Part shown: positions 54,826-63,482 of the stretch, one piece after another
How the letters are laid out: each line of letters opens with the position of its first letter
How positions within the stretch are numbered: the first letter of the stretch is position 1
From: Nocardioides marinus
GTDB taxonomy: Bacteria; Pseudomonadota; Alphaproteobacteria; Rhodobacterales; Rhodobacteraceae
Reading direction: 5' to 3'
DNA: 64,000 nucleotides
Assembly: GCA_019801415.1 (NCBI GenBank)
Contig: JAHVJD010000002.1
Span: 124,001-188,000 of the forward strand
Position numbers and translations under genes: made by a program
The notes under the pieces: model-generated
Database searches by the model: none
What the model saw: the letters and a program-made list of their open reading frames with translations, nothing else
Told to the model about the DNA's origin: nothing

Positions 54826-55491
54826 TTACCGGGATACGGAAAAATCGTTAAAAGAGTATTCAAATTGCGTGATGTCATCCGAACAGGCCGTCGCCACGGC
54901 CTCCGCGCTGGCATCATCGTAATAGTGCCGCCAATCGCGACGGCGCGTGCTCTCATTCACCCGCGGAAGATCCAGTTCAAAGCCGAGGTGCTGAAAAAGC
55001 GGCTGAGCATCCAGTTCAAAATGTTCCAGTCGGATGAACAGATCACATTGCTCCTGACCATCCGCGTGGCGCACGTAAGCGCGCGCGGGATGGCGCCGAA
55101 GCGCGCGCAGGGTTTGCGGATGCTGTATAAACGCGCGGAAACTTAGCTGCTGTGCCAACCTCACGGCCGGGTGATCAAAGCTCTGCCCTGCCAGCCAGTG
55201 ATAGTAACTGACCATGCGATCCCAAGGATTTCGCACGAGCGTAAAGGTGAACAGGCCGCGCAAGACGCCCTGCGGCACCAGACCTTCGATGTCTGCCAGG
55301 GTGGAGTGTTTCCACAACCTGCCCCGCGTTTGCGCCGTCTTCAGACGGCGGCGGCGTTTCAGCGCCTTGGGGGTGTCGCCCAACATCATGTCATCCGCCA
55401 TGGCACGCGCTTCCAGCGCCATGGCCAGCGCCGTGCCGCCGGTCTTGGGGATATGCACAAACAGGTATTTTCGGCCCGGCGAAAGGATCAT
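54826..55491 (-). CDS. Sulfotransferase family protein
   Basis: A 221-residue protein with the sulfotransferase_2-type signature: YLFVHIPKTGGTALAMALEA near the start (PAPS 5'-phosphosulfate loop) and FTLVRNPWDRMVSYYHWLAG (3'-phosphate loop). It would transfer sulfate from PAPS to a carbohydrate or similar acceptor. There is no signal peptide. Placed between a Hint-fold gene and an exporter without obvious pathway context. Confidence 0.86.
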   Translation of the reverse strand: MILSPGRKYLFVHIPKTGGTALAMALEARAMADDMMLGDTPKALKRRRRLKTAQTRGRLWKHSTLADIEGLVPQGVLRGLFTFTLVRNPWDRMVSYYHWLAGQSFDHPAVRLAQQLSFRAFIQHPQTLRALRRHPARAYVRHADGQEQCDLFIRLEHFELDAQPLFQHLGFELDLPRVNESTRRRDWRHYYDDASAEAVATACSDDITQFEYSFNDFSVSR

Positions 55492-55628
55492 GACCCGACA
55501 CTAGGCAATCGTGGTGACGAAGAAAACGCCGTATTTGCAGGCCCGCAGGCCCGGCGGCAGGCGGGGCACCATGGCGATCCGAGCCCGATGCACCATCGGC
55601 TTCGCAAGTCCCGTCCGCCTGCCCCGCG

Positions 55629-56585
55629 CTAGGACGAGCGCCGCGAGATGGTGATCCCTGCCGCCATGATCAACCCGATACCAAGGATCTGCCAACCATT
55701 CAGCACCTGGCCATAGAGCAACCAAGCCACGCCCGGTCCCACGATCATCACCGAATATTCAAAAACTGCGACAAAGGATGCCTCCCCCAGCTGATAGGCC
55801 CGCGTGATCAGGAAGACCCCACCGACTGCGGCAAAGCCCTGCAACAGGATCAGATGGGCGATCTGCCACAGATCCCACACCCAGCCGCGGGTCAGGAAGC
55901 CGTCCGCGCCCGCCGCCACCTCTTGTGGCCAGAGCTGCAACCCCAAGAGCATCGCTGCCCCCATGAGCCCCTGCACAAGCAGGTAGACAAGCAGCATCGA
56001 CACTGTGCTTTCCCCCTGGCACAGCCGTCCGGTCGCAATGGATCCGAGGGCGTAGAACACGCCCCCCGCCACCGGTAAAAGGATCAAGGCATCAAACGCC
56101 CCCGGATCCGGTTGCAGGACCAGAAGGACCCCGACAAAACCGGCCACAACCGCACCAACGCGCACCAGCCCGATCCGCATTTGCAGGAACAACACCGAAA
56201 CCAGCACGATGATGATTGGCGACGTGAACAGACCCGCCAAAGCCTGGGCCAAAGGCATCAATGCAACCGCAGAGAAATAGAACACCATCGACACGGCGAG
56301 CAGCAGCGCCCGCAAGGTCACCGCGCCCAGTTTAACGGGTCGCAGGCATCCCAGCCCGGCGCGCGCCATCAGCAGCAAAAGCGGCAGGGCAATCAGCGTG
56401 CGCAACAGGTAGAATTGTCCTAAGCCAATATGTTCCGCCATCAGCGGAACAGCGTTGTCGGTGATCCCGATAATCAACATCGCGGCGAGCATGGACTGCG
56501 CGGCCCGCGCCTGGCGCAGCTTGTCGGCAGAATGACTTGCAACCGGACCTGCACCGGCTGAGGAAATGGTTGCTAAATGTTTCAT
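55629..56585 (-). CDS. DMT-superfamily (EamA) transporter
   Basis: A 318-residue membrane protein with ten helices in two EamA repeats, such as the segment LMPLAQALAGLFTSPIIIVL in the first and VFEYSVMIVGPGVAWLLYGQ in the second. DMT exporters carry amino acids, nucleotides or other metabolites. The first 30 residues are a hydrophilic extension. Divergent from the CoA ligase gene at 56665. Confidence 0.92.
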   Translation of the reverse strand: MKHLATISSAGAGPVASHSADKLRQARAAQSMLAAMLIIGITDNAVPLMAEHIGLGQFYLLRTLIALPLLLLMARAGLGCLRPVKLGAVTLRALLLAVSMVFYFSAVALMPLAQALAGLFTSPIIIVLVSVLFLQMRIGLVRVGAVVAGFVGVLLVLQPDPGAFDALILLPVAGGVFYALGSIATGRLCQGESTVSMLLVYLLVQGLMGAAMLLGLQLWPQEVAAGADGFLTRGWVWDLWQIAHLILLQGFAAVGGVFLITRAYQLGEASFVAVFEYSVMIVGPGVAWLLYGQVLNGWQILGIGLIMAAGITISRRSS

Positions 56586-56664
56586 ACTCTTCCCTTAGCC
56601 CGCAACTTTCCGCAGTATCTGTCCTTAAAACGACATCAAAATGATTCATGCCGGGAGGATAACA

Positions 56665-58293
56665 ATGGGGTGGATGGCAGACGAAACCGGGCTGGACAAG
56701 ACAGCCGCTAACTTTGTGCCCCTGACGCCTTTGTCGCACCTGAAGCGCGCCGCTCAAGTGTTTTCGGATCGCACCGCAGTTGTGTACGGTCAGCACCGGG
56801 TGACCTACGCGCAATATCATGAGCGTTGCAGCCGTCTCGCGTCCGCCCTTGTTGGGTTGGGCGTTGCGCCGGGCAATGTGGTGGCAACTCTACTGCCCAA
56901 CCTGCCCGCCCAGGCCGAGGCTCATTTCGGCGTGCCTGCCTGCGGGGCCGTGTTGAACACGATCAATACCCGGCTGGAGGCCGACACGGTTGCCTATATC
57001 CTCGATCATGGCGAGGCCAAGGTATTGCTGGTGGATCCGCAGTTCCTGCCGATGGCGCAGGACGCAATCGCGCGGATGGAAGGCCCCGCCCCCGTGGTGG
57101 TCGAAGTTGCCGATCCGCAAGCGGGCTTTCCTGCCAGCGGCAAGAACCTGGACTATGAAGCGCTTCTGGACCAGGGCGACCCTGTCTTTGACTGGATCAT
57201 GCCGCAGGACGAATGGGAAAGCCTCGCGCTGAACTACACCTCCGGTACGACTGGGCGTCCCAAGGGCGTGGTCTATCACCACCGCGGCGCCTACCTGATG
57301 ACCATGGGAACGGTGGTGTCCTGGCGTATGGTGCTGCACCCCGTCTATCTGACCATCGTTCCCCTGTTCCACTGCAACGGCTGGAACCATACGTGGATGA
57401 TGCCGCTGGTGGGTGGAACACTGGTCTGCTGCCGCGACATCAGCGCCGAAAATATCTTCAATGCCATCAAACACGAAGGCGTCACCCACTTCGGCGGCGC
57501 GCCGATCGTCCTGAACATGCTGGTCAACGCCCCCGAGACCGTGCGCCAGGAGTTTGACCACCAGGTCGAAGTCTTCACCGCGGGCGCTCCCCCGGCCCCC
57601 TCCACCCTGGCCAAGATCGAGGCGCTTGGCTTCAATGTCACGCATGTCTACGGGCTCACCGAAACCTATGGCCACGTCACCGAGTGCTACTGGAACGCGG
57701 AACGCTGGGACGGCTTGGACGCGGATGAGACCGCGGCAATCAAGGCCCGTCAGGGCGTGGCGATGCCCATGCTGGAACCGGTGATAATCCGCGACAGCGC
57801 GCACAAGCCACTGCCGATGGACGGAAAGACACAAGGCGAAATCGCCCTGCGCGGCAATGTTGTGATGAAAGGGTATCTGAAAAACCCCGAGGCCACGGCG
57901 GAGGCCTTCAAGGGCGGCTATTTCAATTCCGGTGACATCGCGGTGCAGCACCCGGACGGCTACGTGCAAATCGCTGACCGGGCCAAGGACATCATCATCT
58001 CTGGCGGGGAAAACGTCTCCTCCGTTGAGGTGGAGGGCGTGTTGATGGGGCACCCGGATGTATCGCTTGCTGCCGTGACCGCAAAGCCGGACGACACCTG
58101 GGGAGAAGTGCCTTGCGCCTTTGTGGAGCTGAAGCCCGGCGCCTCGGCCGACGAAGCCGCATTGATCTCATATGCGCGGGAACGGCTGGCTGGTTTCAAA
58201 TGCCCCAAGAAGGTGGTCTTTGCGGAGCTGCCGAAAACGGCCACCGGCAAGATCCAAAAGTTTGAACTCCGCAAAATAGCCAAGGATTTGTAG
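56665..58293 (+). CDS. Acyl-CoA ligase, DmdB-like
   Basis: A 542-residue AMP-forming ligase. Motifs are YTSGTTGRPKGVVYHHRGAY (ATP), VYGLTETYGHVTECYW, the hinge IADRAKDIIISGGENVSSVE and catalytic lysine in PKTATGKIQKF. In roseobacters close relatives activate methylthiopropionate (DmdB) in DMSP demethylation as well as short and medium fatty acids. I use ATG 56665 with GGGAGG before it; the frame reaches eight codons further. No dmdC or dmdD lies beside it, so the DMSP role is a family-based suggestion. Confidence 0.9.
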   Translation: MGWMADETGLDKTAANFVPLTPLSHLKRAAQVFSDRTAVVYGQHRVTYAQYHERCSRLASALVGLGVAPGNVVATLLPNLPAQAEAHFGVPACGAVLNTINTRLEADTVAYILDHGEAKVLLVDPQFLPMAQDAIARMEGPAPVVVEVADPQAGFPASGKNLDYEALLDQGDPVFDWIMPQDEWESLALNYTSGTTGRPKGVVYHHRGAYLMTMGTVVSWRMVLHPVYLTIVPLFHCNGWNHTWMMPLVGGTLVCCRDISAENIFNAIKHEGVTHFGGAPIVLNMLVNAPETVRQEFDHQVEVFTAGAPPAPSTLAKIEALGFNVTHVYGLTETYGHVTECYWNAERWDGLDADETAAIKARQGVAMPMLEPVIIRDSAHKPLPMDGKTQGEIALRGNVVMKGYLKNPEATAEAFKGGYFNSGDIAVQHPDGYVQIADRAKDIIISGGENVSSVEVEGVLMGHPDVSLAAVTAKPDDTWGEVPCAFVELKPGASADEAALISYARERLAGFKCPKKVVFAELPKTATGKIQKFELRKIAKDL

Positions 58294-58397
58294 CTTTTCA
58301 GCTCTCTCAGGCTGCGTCAGGCAGCAAAGCAAATTGCCCGCCCGGTCTTATGTGATTATTCTGCCCGCAACACAGGATTGGGGACCGGGCTGGCTGC

Positions 58398-59408
58398 ATG
58401 ACGGCACTGAAGGAATTTGAACGGCTGGAAGCCGCCGGGCTTTGGCGCGCAGATCCCAAGGCGCAACGGCGTGATGTCATCATCTCGCTCGGGGATGCAA
58501 CATTGACCATCGCCGACATGAACGACCGTCCGCTGGCGCATTGGTCGCTGGCGGCGGTTGAACGCGCTAATCCGGGTGATTTCCCGGCGATTTTTCATCC
58601 CGATGGCGACCCCGGCGAAACCCTGGAACTGCCGAGCGACGAAACCGCCATGCTGGATGCCATCCAGCGGGTGCAGGCCGCAATCGGGCGGACCCGCAGC
58701 CACCCCGGGCGCCTGCGCACAGTCAGCCTGGTGGGCGTTCTGGCACTGGTCATGGCGCTGCTGCTGGTCTGGTTGCCCGGTGCGATCACCCGTCACGCCG
58801 TCAGCGTGGTGCCCGAGATCAAGCGCAAGGCGATCGGACAGGCCCTGCTCGGGCGTATCGAACGTGTCTCGGGACCGGCCTGCGCCACCCGCGAAGCTGC
58901 GCCAATCCTGACAAAACTGGCGGATCGCACGGGGGTGAGGCAACTGGCCATTCTGCGTTCTGGGATTCCCGGCAGCCTCTATCTTCCGGGTGGGATCGTG
59001 CTGCTGAACCGCAGCTTTGTCGAAGACTTCGAGGACCCCGCGGTTGCCGCCGGCGCCATTCTTGTCGAACGCGCCCGCGCCGGTGTTACCGACCCGATGG
59101 CAGAACTGCTGGAGGCCGGTGGGTTTCTTGCCACGCTGAAACTGCTCACCACCGGAGAGCTGGACCGGGCCACACTGGACGCCTATGCGGAAACCACGCT
59201 GGGTAGCCCGCGCCCGACGCTGCCCGATGATGTTGTTCTTGCGGAATTTTCCCGCGCTGCGCTGCCTTCCTCCCCCTATGCCTATGCACTGGACATAACG
59301 GGCGAAACAGTGCTTGGGCTGATCGAGGCGGATCCGATGGCAGGCCGGGAACTGGAACCGGTTCTGAATGACCGTGACTGGGTGCGACTGCAGAATATCT
59401 GTGGCTGA
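58398..59408 (+). CDS. Membrane protein with degenerate M48 peptidase-like domain
   Basis: A 336-residue protein. Residues 1-105 form a soluble N-terminal part with an alpha/beta look, a single transmembrane helix lies at about 107-130, and a periplasmic C-terminal domain follows. In that domain SLYLPGGIVLLNRSFVEDF and AAGAILVERARAG line up with the M48 pattern (NAF-LPGG-I ... LAHExxH), but HExxH is VERAR at 223-227, so the zinc histidines are gone. A pseudo-peptidase or adaptor is inferred. The function is unknown. Confidence 0.65.
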   Translation: MTALKEFERLEAAGLWRADPKAQRRDVIISLGDATLTIADMNDRPLAHWSLAAVERANPGDFPAIFHPDGDPGETLELPSDETAMLDAIQRVQAAIGRTRSHPGRLRTVSLVGVLALVMALLLVWLPGAITRHAVSVVPEIKRKAIGQALLGRIERVSGPACATREAAPILTKLADRTGVRQLAILRSGIPGSLYLPGGIVLLNRSFVEDFEDPAVAAGAILVERARAGVTDPMAELLEAGGFLATLKLLTTGELDRATLDAYAETTLGSPRPTLPDDVVLAEFSRAALPSSPYAYALDITGETVLGLIEADPMAGRELEPVLNDRDWVRLQNICG

Positions 59409-59518
59409 CATATCTTGAATCCTTGGCCCGCGCCTATAGGTTGGCCATTGGCGAGGACGGCCTCCGACCATATCTGCACATCCGCCGGGACGACCCGGCC
59501 AATCAGAGGAGAGTGGCC

Positions 59519-59962
59519 ATGCGCAACACCAAGGATCGCATCCGCCATGCCCTGTCATTTGAAATCATCGGCCTGCTGATCGTGACCCCCCTGGGGGCTT
59601 ATTTCTTTCACATGCCCATGCACCATATCGGTGTTGCCGCGCTGGTTGCGGCCACGGTCGCGACCCTTTGGAACTATGTCTACAACCTGCTCTACGATCA
59701 CGCGATGCGGCGCCTGCTGGGACATGTTCGCAAATCCCTGCGCCAACGCGTGTTGCATGCAGTGCTGTTCGAGTTCGGGCTTCTGCTGGCGCTCATGCCC
59801 TTCTTTGCCTGGTATCTCGACATCTCGCTGCTTCAGGCCTTTGTCATGGACGCAGGCTTTGCCGCATTTTACCTGGTCTACGCATTCTTGTTCAACTGGG
59901 GCTACGACCTGCTCTTTCCCATCGACGGCCTGCCTGCGCCGCCCTTGGCCAAGGCCGAGTGA
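59519..59962 (+). CDS. PACE-family efflux transporter
   Basis: A 147-residue membrane protein with four helices in two bacterial transmembrane pair domains. Markers are RIRHALSFEIIGLLIVTPLG in repeat one and RVLHAVLFEFGLLLALMPFF in repeat two, each with the conserved glutamate, and WNYVYNLLYDH and FNWGYDLLFP closing each repeat. PACE proteins (AceI type) export chlorhexidine and polyamines such as cadaverine. AGGAGAG precedes ATG 59519; the longer frame upstream is not coding. Confidence 0.93.
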   Translation: MRNTKDRIRHALSFEIIGLLIVTPLGAYFFHMPMHHIGVAALVAATVATLWNYVYNLLYDHAMRRLLGHVRKSLRQRVLHAVLFEFGLLLALMPFFAWYLDISLLQAFVMDAGFAAFYLVYAFLFNWGYDLLFPIDGLPAPPLAKAE

Positions 59963-59973
59963 CCTTGCAGTTG

Positions 59974-60000
59974 AAAAAGGCCGGGCATCCCCCCGGCCTT
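59974..60000 (-). terminator. Terminator between the PACE and SPOR genes
   Basis: A perfect 9-bp stem, AAGGCCGGG (59977-59985) with CCCGGCCTT (59992-60000). Read on the minus strand it ends in TTTTT, so it best serves the SPOR gene; it also lies just after the PACE gene stop. Confidence 0.78.
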
Positions 60001-60040
60001 CGCATAAACCACCGTCGCGGCACTTGAACCTGGCGACAAC

Positions 60041-61375
60041 CTAGCGGCTCAACTTGGCTCCAGTGAAGCCAATCTCTCTCACTCGCGTCAACGCGGCTTC
60101 CGCCCGCTGTGGGTCCTGAAACGGCCCTGCGAGCACGACGTTGAAACTTTGCCCGCCGCGGCTGAGCCGACCGAGCCGCACCGGCAGCCCTGATGCCGCC
60201 AATTTGCGCGCCGCGGCTTTCGCCTCGCTGCCCTCCGCATAGGTCGCGGCGCGGACGTAGCGATTGCCGACTTTGGGCTGCGCCGGGGTCTCTGCCCCAG
60301 GCGCCGAACGGGTCGACAACCGCAGCGCGGGTGCTTTTGCTTCGGCGGGGCTGCGGCTCGCCCGGCGAGACAGGGTCACCACCGGTCGATCGAGCGGCTT
60401 TTGCACCAAACGGCGCGGCAGGCCATCGGTCCAGACCTCGGCCATCTGCGCATCACCCATTGCGGTACGCTGACCGCGCATCGGGTTCATCCGGCCATCC
60501 TCACGTTCCACGACCTCATACCCGGCAGGCGCACCCGAAAATGCCGTCACCATCGCTGGCCGCAAAGTGCGCTCGGCACGACGTGGGTTCAGACGCCCAT
60601 CATCCCACACGGGCCGATAGCCGTTGGGCACCTCGAAACTGTTTGACTGGCGGCGGGTTTGATAGATGTGGGCCTGCACCACCCGCGTATTCGGCGTCAA
60701 GAGCACCGAAGATTGCTGTTCATAGGTCACAGGCGCGGCGCCCTGCGGACCGCAGCGCGCACCTGGGGCATTGCTGTATTGACGACTGATATCGGAAAGC
60801 CCCGCACAGCCACCAGCGCCGCTTTCAGCCGGGATTGTGGGTTGAGCGCGCGGAACCACCATCGGTTTGGGATTGGCCCGAACCACGGGTTTGGCCCGCG
60901 CAGTCGACGTAGCCGCGGTGGCCGTCGCTGCCTCAACAGGCTGCGCCGTCGGGACGCTGGACGTGCGCGCCGTGCGCTGCGGTTTCGACGTGGTCACCAC
61001 CTTGGGCGGGGAGCTGGCAGCAGGTTTGGGAGAGGTCTGCGCAGGCGACTTGGCGATCTGCTGATCGGGCTCAAGCGTGATCAACTCCGGGGCCGGGGCG
61101 CGTGGCGGTTGCCGCGTGGCGCCAACGACGGGCGTCGGCTCATAGCCGCAGATCTGCTTGCGGGACCGGGTCACCCGCGGCACCCAGGTCACGTTGCCAT
61201 CAATGCCCGCGCGCACGTAAATGCACCCACGGCTGTCCACATACTGCTTGCCCTTGAAGGAGGCTGGTGGAAACTCCGCTGGCGGGCTGGTTGGGCGCAG
61301 GGTCTGTGCCTGTAGTCCTGCAGTGCCCGAAATCCCCGCGATGGCGGCAAGTGCAATAATTCTAGTTATTTTCAT
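60041..61375 (-). CDS. SPOR-domain cell-envelope protein
   Basis: A 444-residue secreted protein with a Sec signal (residues 1-23, IALAAIAGISGTAGLQAQ). A small domain with SRGCIYVRAGIDGNVTWVPR (cysteines paired with RKQICGYEP) is followed by a long low-complexity Ala/Pro/Thr region (about 90-185), a middle domain with two repeats of GYRPVWDDGRLNPRRAERT and GYEVVEREDGRMNPMRGQRT, and a C-terminal SPOR domain (about 365-444). SPOR binds denuded septal peptidoglycan, so a division-site role is likely. ATG 61375 starts the signal peptide. Confidence 0.85.
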   Translation of the reverse strand: MKITRIIALAAIAGISGTAGLQAQTLRPTSPPAEFPPASFKGKQYVDSRGCIYVRAGIDGNVTWVPRVTRSRKQICGYEPTPVVGATRQPPRAPAPELITLEPDQQIAKSPAQTSPKPAASSPPKVVTTSKPQRTARTSSVPTAQPVEAATATAATSTARAKPVVRANPKPMVVPRAQPTIPAESGAGGCAGLSDISRQYSNAPGARCGPQGAAPVTYEQQSSVLLTPNTRVVQAHIYQTRRQSNSFEVPNGYRPVWDDGRLNPRRAERTLRPAMVTAFSGAPAGYEVVEREDGRMNPMRGQRTAMGDAQMAEVWTDGLPRRLVQKPLDRPVVTLSRRASRSPAEAKAPALRLSTRSAPGAETPAQPKVGNRYVRAATYAEGSEAKAAARKLAASGLPVRLGRLSRGGQSFNVVLAGPFQDPQRAEAALTRVREIGFTGAKLSR

Positions 61376-61507
61376 CCCTGCACCCCACAAAATATGGCGA
61401 CAGGATGCCTGAAACAGGTGAGCGAGTAAAGATTCCGTGGCAACAATATGGCGCGGCGGGTGACATTTTTGCGTCCCCACCAACCACTTGCCGCAAGATG
61501 GCAAGCC

Positions 61508-61540
61508 AGCGCGTCGCAGCTATGCGTGCCGCGACGCGCT
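61508..61540 (-). terminator. Hairpin downstream of upp
   Basis: A perfect 10-bp inverted repeat, AGCGCGTCGC (61508-61517) and GCGACGCGCT (61531-61540), 22 bases after the upp stop on the minus strand. No real T-run follows; it may stabilise or end the message. Confidence 0.45.
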
Positions 61541-61562
61541 CACGCCGAGACGGCCGATTTAT

Positions 61563-62195
61563 TTACTTGGTGCCGAACATCCGGTCGCCGGCGTCGCCCA
61601 GTCCCGGCAGGATATAGCCTTTGGCGTCAATTTCACGATCCAGCGACGCGGTGACGATCGGCACATCCGGGTGCGCCTCTTTCATCCGTGCAACACCCTC
61701 GGGCGAGGCCAGCAGGCACAGGAAACGAATATTGTTTGCGCCCGCCTTCTTCAGAAGGTCAATCGCCGCCGCAGAGCTGTTGCCGGTCGCCAGCATCGGG
61801 TCCACCGCGATCACCAGGCGGTCTTCCAGCGCCTCGGGCGCCTTGAAGTAATATTGCACCGGCTCCAAGGTTTCCTCGTCGCGGTAAAGGCCGACAAAAC
61901 CGACCCGGGCCGAGGGGATCAGCTCCAGCACCCCGTCCAGCATGCCGTTGCCCGCGCGCAGGATCGACACCAGCGCCAGCTTCTTGCCAGCCAGGATCGG
62001 CGCTTCCATTTCTTCCATCGGGGTTTCGATGGTGGTGGTGGTCAGCGGCATCTCGCGGGTGATCTCATAGGCCAGAAGCTGTGTCAGCTCCCGCAGCAGC
62101 TGGCGGAAACTGGCGGTGGAAGTGCCCTTTTCCCGCATCAGGGTCAGCTTGTGCTGCACAAGCGGGTGATCAACAACGGTCAGGTGGTCGGTCAT
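61563..62195 (-). CDS. upp: Uracil phosphoribosyltransferase
   Basis: A 210-residue enzyme that makes UMP from uracil and PRPP. The PRPP loop is [18 protein letters not shown], the uracil-binding end is [18 protein letters not shown], and the segment [20 protein letters not shown] is typical. Together with the deoA-deoB genes upstream on the same strand, 75 bases away, it forms a pyrimidine salvage group. Confidence 0.97.
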   Translation of the reverse strand: MTDHLTVVDHPLVQHKLTLMREKGTSTASFRQLLRELTQLLAYEITREMPLTTTTIETPMEEMEAPILAGKKLALVSILRAGNGMLDGVLELIPSARVGFVGLYRDEETLEPVQYYFKAPEALEDRLVIAVDPMLATGNSSAAAIDLLKKAGANNIRFLCLLASPEGVARMKEAHPDVPIVTASLDREIDAKGYILPGLGDAGDRMFGTK

Positions 62196-62270
62196 GGGGC
62201 TCTCCTAAAGTCTGTTTGCAGCGCTTTTATGGGTTTGGTCGGGACTGGCAAGCGGGTTTTGACCATCAGG

Positions 62271-63482
62271 TCAAAGAAAGCTCTTGCCTGCCCCTTGGGC
62301 CGGAACATTCAGATGTGCCGCAACGGAGGCGGCCACATCGGCGAATTTGACTTGCCCGATGGGGCCTGCGTCAAGCCCGGCAATCAGAACCGGCACCTGT
62401 TCGCGGGTGTGGTCAGAGCCCGGCCAGCTGGGGTCGTTGCCGTGATCCGCGGTCAGCAACAGCATGTCCCCCGGGCGCAGCCGCGGCAGCAGACGGCCCA
62501 GTTCGCTGTCAAACCACTCCAGTGCTCGGGCATAACCTGCGATATCGCGGGTGTGGCCATACAGGCTGTCGAACTCGACAAAATTGGCAAATGTCAGGCT
62601 GCCATCCTCGGCTTCCTCGACAGCATCAAAAAGATGCTCCATCAGCTTGGTATCACACCCCTTTTTCAGGGTATCGATGCCCGACATGGTGAAGATATCG
62701 CCGATCTTTCCGATTGCATGCACCTTGCGGCCCGCGTCCTGCACCCAGTTGGTCAGCACCGACGCGGGCGGCGCAATGGCATAGTCGCGGCGGTTGGTTG
62801 TGCGACTGAAGCCCTGGTCAGAGTTGCCAACGAAAGGCCGCGCGATAACCCGCCCCACCTTCATCGCGTGCAGTTCGGGCGCGATCGCCTCGCACAGCGT
62901 CAACAGCCGGTCGAGACCAAAGGCCTCCTCGTGCGCGGCGATCTGAAACACGCTGTCGGCCGAGGTGTAGCAAATCGGCCAGCCCGTCTGCAGGTGCCGT
63001 TCTCCCAATTCATTGATGATGACCGTGCCAGAGGCATGGCAATTGCCCAAGACCCCTTCCGTGCCCGCCAGTTCTGCCACCCGTGCGGTCAGATCCGCCG
63101 GGAAAGACGGAGCGGTGTCCGGGAAATAGTGCCAGTCCCAAGGCACCACCAGCCCAGCCAGCTCCCAGTGGCCCGAGGGGGTGTCCTTGCCGGGGCTAGC
63201 CTCTTTTGCGCAGCCCCAGCGCCCTTGCGGTTCCGCCGAAAAGCCTGGAAACGGAACGGATGATGCCAGCCGCATCGCCGCCCCCAGGCCCAGCCGGTCA
63301 AGATTGGGTAGCTGCAACGGACCGCTGCGGCCTTGCTCTGCCCGACCAGCGGCGCAAGCCTGGGCGATATGAGCCAGCGTGTTGGCGCCCAGATCCGGCA
63401 GATCGCCGTTGAAGAACTTCCCGGCATCCGCCGCGCCGCCGATGCCGACCGAATCCATGACAACAACAAAGGCACGCGGCAT
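62271..63482 (-). CDS. deoB: Phosphopentomutase
   Basis: A 403-residue alkaline-phosphatase-superfamily enzyme that interconverts (deoxy)ribose 1- and 5-phosphates. Metal-binding segments are VVMDSVGIGGAADAGKFF at the start, GKDTPSGHWELAG, LLLTADHGNDPSW and GSDHTREQVPVL near the end. The start overlaps the deoA stop by one base (TGATG), so the two are coupled. Confidence 0.97.
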   Translation of the reverse strand: MPRAFVVVMDSVGIGGAADAGKFFNGDLPDLGANTLAHIAQACAAGRAEQGRSGPLQLPNLDRLGLGAAMRLASSVPFPGFSAEPQGRWGCAKEASPGKDTPSGHWELAGLVVPWDWHYFPDTAPSFPADLTARVAELAGTEGVLGNCHASGTVIINELGERHLQTGWPICYTSADSVFQIAAHEEAFGLDRLLTLCEAIAPELHAMKVGRVIARPFVGNSDQGFSRTTNRRDYAIAPPASVLTNWVQDAGRKVHAIGKIGDIFTMSGIDTLKKGCDTKLMEHLFDAVEEAEDGSLTFANFVEFDSLYGHTRDIAGYARALEWFDSELGRLLPRLRPGDMLLLTADHGNDPSWPGSDHTREQVPVLIAGLDAGPIGQVKFADVAASVAAHLNVPAQGAGKSFL

